From Candidatus Saccharimonadota bacterium (lineage in GTDB: Bacteria > Patescibacteriota > Saccharimonadia > UBA4664): 14,003 nucleotides of DNA. The position numbers and the translations under genes were made by a program. Shown in pieces: positions 13,249-14,003 of this stretch. The stretch is taken from contig JARIHM010000154.1 of assembly GCA_029288275.1 (NCBI GenBank), positions 1-14,003 of the forward strand. Reading direction: 5' to 3'. The first letter of the stretch is position 1, and each line of letters starts with the position of its first letter. The notes beneath the pieces were generated by a model, which was not told where the DNA came from, made no database searches, and worked only from the letters and a program-made list of their open reading frames with translations.

Positions 13249-13665
13249 CTATTGGACAATAATGCGACCCCTTTGGCCGGGATTAAGGTGATTGTGGTAG
13301 CCCCAGTTGCCTTTGGTGGTAAGCTTGACCGACTGACTCTGGCCGGGTGCGATCTCCCCAATATTGAGCTCCGGATTGTCGGTGTGCGTAGGGTGCGGGT
13401 CTGAATCAACATCGACGGGATCGCTACTGGTGTTCTTAAACGTCACTACCTGGCCTGAGGTGATAGTGACCTGAGCTGAGCTAAAACTGGAACCGTCGTA
13501 GGTGATGGTGGCGACTGATTGCGAGCTGGGTGCTGTCTGTACGTTACCCCCGGCGCTGGAATTTGAGCCTGGCGTACCGTTTGACCCATGCATCAGCATC
13601 ACCACACCCAGACCAATGACGATGACGATCACGATCCCGACCAGCGTTAATCCAAGCTTATTCAT
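13249..13665 (-). CDS. Membrane-anchored cupredoxin with Cys-less metal loop
   Basis: This 138-residue protein has one N-terminal membrane segment (about 4-25), a Ser/Gly/Thr-rich linker (27-52) and a C-terminal cupredoxin domain. The domain shows VTITSGQVVTFKNTS (66-80), SDPHPTHTDNPELNIG (88-103) and GNWGYHNHLNPGQRGRIIV (119-137). The final loop resembles the blue-copper YHC-x-x-H-P-x-M pattern, but Cys is Asn125, the second His is Asn128 and Met is Gln131. His124, His126, His91 and His94 remain, so a different metal site or none is likely. A leader of about 18 bases is predicted from TGATACGAT (13698-13690), with GAGGG four bases before ATG. Pairing with the FAD oxidase suggests an extracytoplasmic redox or metal role. 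Confidence 0.82.
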   Translation of the reverse strand: MNKLGLTLVGIVIVIVIGLGVVMLMHGSNGTPGSNSSAGGNVQTAPSSQSVATITYDGSSFSSAQVTITSGQVVTFKNTSSDPVDVDSDPHPTHTDNPELNIGEIAPGQSQSVKLTTKGNWGYHNHLNPGQRGRIIVQ

Positions 13666-13689
13666 AAAACCCTCATAATTGTCGTGCCT

Positions 13690-13698
13690 ATCGTATCA
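13690..13698 (-). promoter_or_regulatory. Extended -10 promoter of the second cupredoxin
   Basis: TGA-TACGAT on the minus strand, identical to the cyo operon promoter core at 5555-5563. Here initiation near 13683 leaves a leader of about 18 bases with a GAGGG ribosome site. It overlaps the divergent promoter region of the DoxX-like gene. Confidence 0.5.
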
Positions 13699-13713
13699 CA
13701 AGAACATAAGCGT

Positions 13714-13719
13714 TATAAT
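13714..13719 (+). promoter_or_regulatory. -10 promoter, predicted leaderless start
   Basis: TATAAT ends exactly six bases before ATG 13726, with no Shine-Dalgarno in the six-base interval. No clear -35 is seen. It is divergent from the cupredoxin promoter 16 bases away. Confidence 0.5.
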
Positions 13720-13725
13720 GGCGGC

Positions 13726-14003
13726 ATGAAACAAACCACGGCCATGGTTCGAGCCCAGATCTTGCTGCGCATTGGGCTAGCAGCTGTGTTTTTGTACGCC
13801 GCGGTGGGCGCCACCCTACAGCCGGATAATTGGATCGGTTACCTGCCGCTCGCGTTGCGGCACGCGGCGCCGGCCGACCTGTTGCTGGCTGGCTTCTCGC
13901 TGTTTCAGCTGGCGCTCGCTCTGTGGCTACTGAGCGGCTGGCGCGTGCGCTACGCGGCGTTCGTGACCGCCATCACCATCGTGGGCATTATGGCTACCAA
14001 TCT
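13726..14003 (+). CDS. DoxX-like membrane protein, partial
   Basis: The open frame from ATG 13726 continues through the right edge, giving 92 full codons. It begins MKQTTAMVRAQILLRIGLAAVFLYAAVG, then a short loop with a QPDNWIGYLP block, a second hydrophobic segment (about 49-70) and a third starting near 77. LRIGLAxVFLYAA followed by a Pro-Asp-Asn-Trp loop is the pattern of small DoxX-like four-helix membrane proteins. Their function is mostly unknown; the family name comes from a subunit of an archaeal thiosulfate:quinone oxidoreductase. A leaderless TATAAT promoter precedes it. The assignment rests on the first half of the protein only. Confidence 0.65.
   Translation, partial: MKQTTAMVRAQILLRIGLAAVFLYAAVGATLQPDNWIGYLPLALRHAAPADLLLAGFSLFQLALALWLLSGWRVRYAAFVTAITIVGIMATN

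Overview
The window looks like a chromosomal segment of a streamlined bacterium, most likely a Patescibacteria (CPR) member related to Saccharibacteria. This rests on gene content and style, not on a marker gene. Genes are tightly packed, with 1-4 base start/stop overlaps. There are many small proteins of unknown function, a cyo-type quinol oxidase paired with a type II NADH dehydrogenase, an LssY_C protein, and cupredoxins with noncanonical metal loops. TGA is used as a stop, so the recoded codes of Gracilibacteria and Absconditabacteria are excluded. No rRNA, tRNA, CRISPR array, transposase or phage gene was seen.

Layout. Bases 1-5266 are all on the minus strand. In transcription order they encode a small lipoprotein, a hairpin, a type II NADH dehydrogenase, three small proteins of unknown function, a P1B-type metal ATPase, an LssY_C domain protein, and the start of folD, which leaves the window. 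Bases 5332-11435 are on the plus strand. They hold a 49-residue ORF followed by a strong terminator. Next comes a six-gene overlapping operon of a cupredoxin and cyoA-cyoB-cyoC-cyoD-cyoE. An 82-residue membrane protein and a 171-residue acidic protein with its own promoter and terminator complete the block. Bases 11575-13665 are on the minus strand and encode a membrane-anchored cupredoxin and a GlcD/Dld-type FAD oxidase. A divergent promoter region then leads to a plus-strand DoxX-like protein cut by the window end.

How the genes fit together. The window encodes a short aerobic electron-transport chain. NADH (NDH-2) and probably a 2-hydroxyacid such as D-lactate (FAD oxidase) would reduce quinone. 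The Cyo oxidase, which keeps the heme, CuB, quinol and proton-channel residues, would reduce O2 and pump protons. CyoE makes heme O for it. The P1B ATPase and the two cupredoxins suggest metal handling near the oxidase; this is inference. No quinone biosynthesis gene is visible here.

The most unusual signal is transcriptional. Five genes have a -10-like hexamer ending exactly six bases before the start codon, which predicts leaderless mRNAs. A 9-mer, GATACGATA, recurs in three promoter regions. Both cupredoxins lack the type 1 copper cysteine and share an aromatic-His-Asp/Asn-His-Leu loop.
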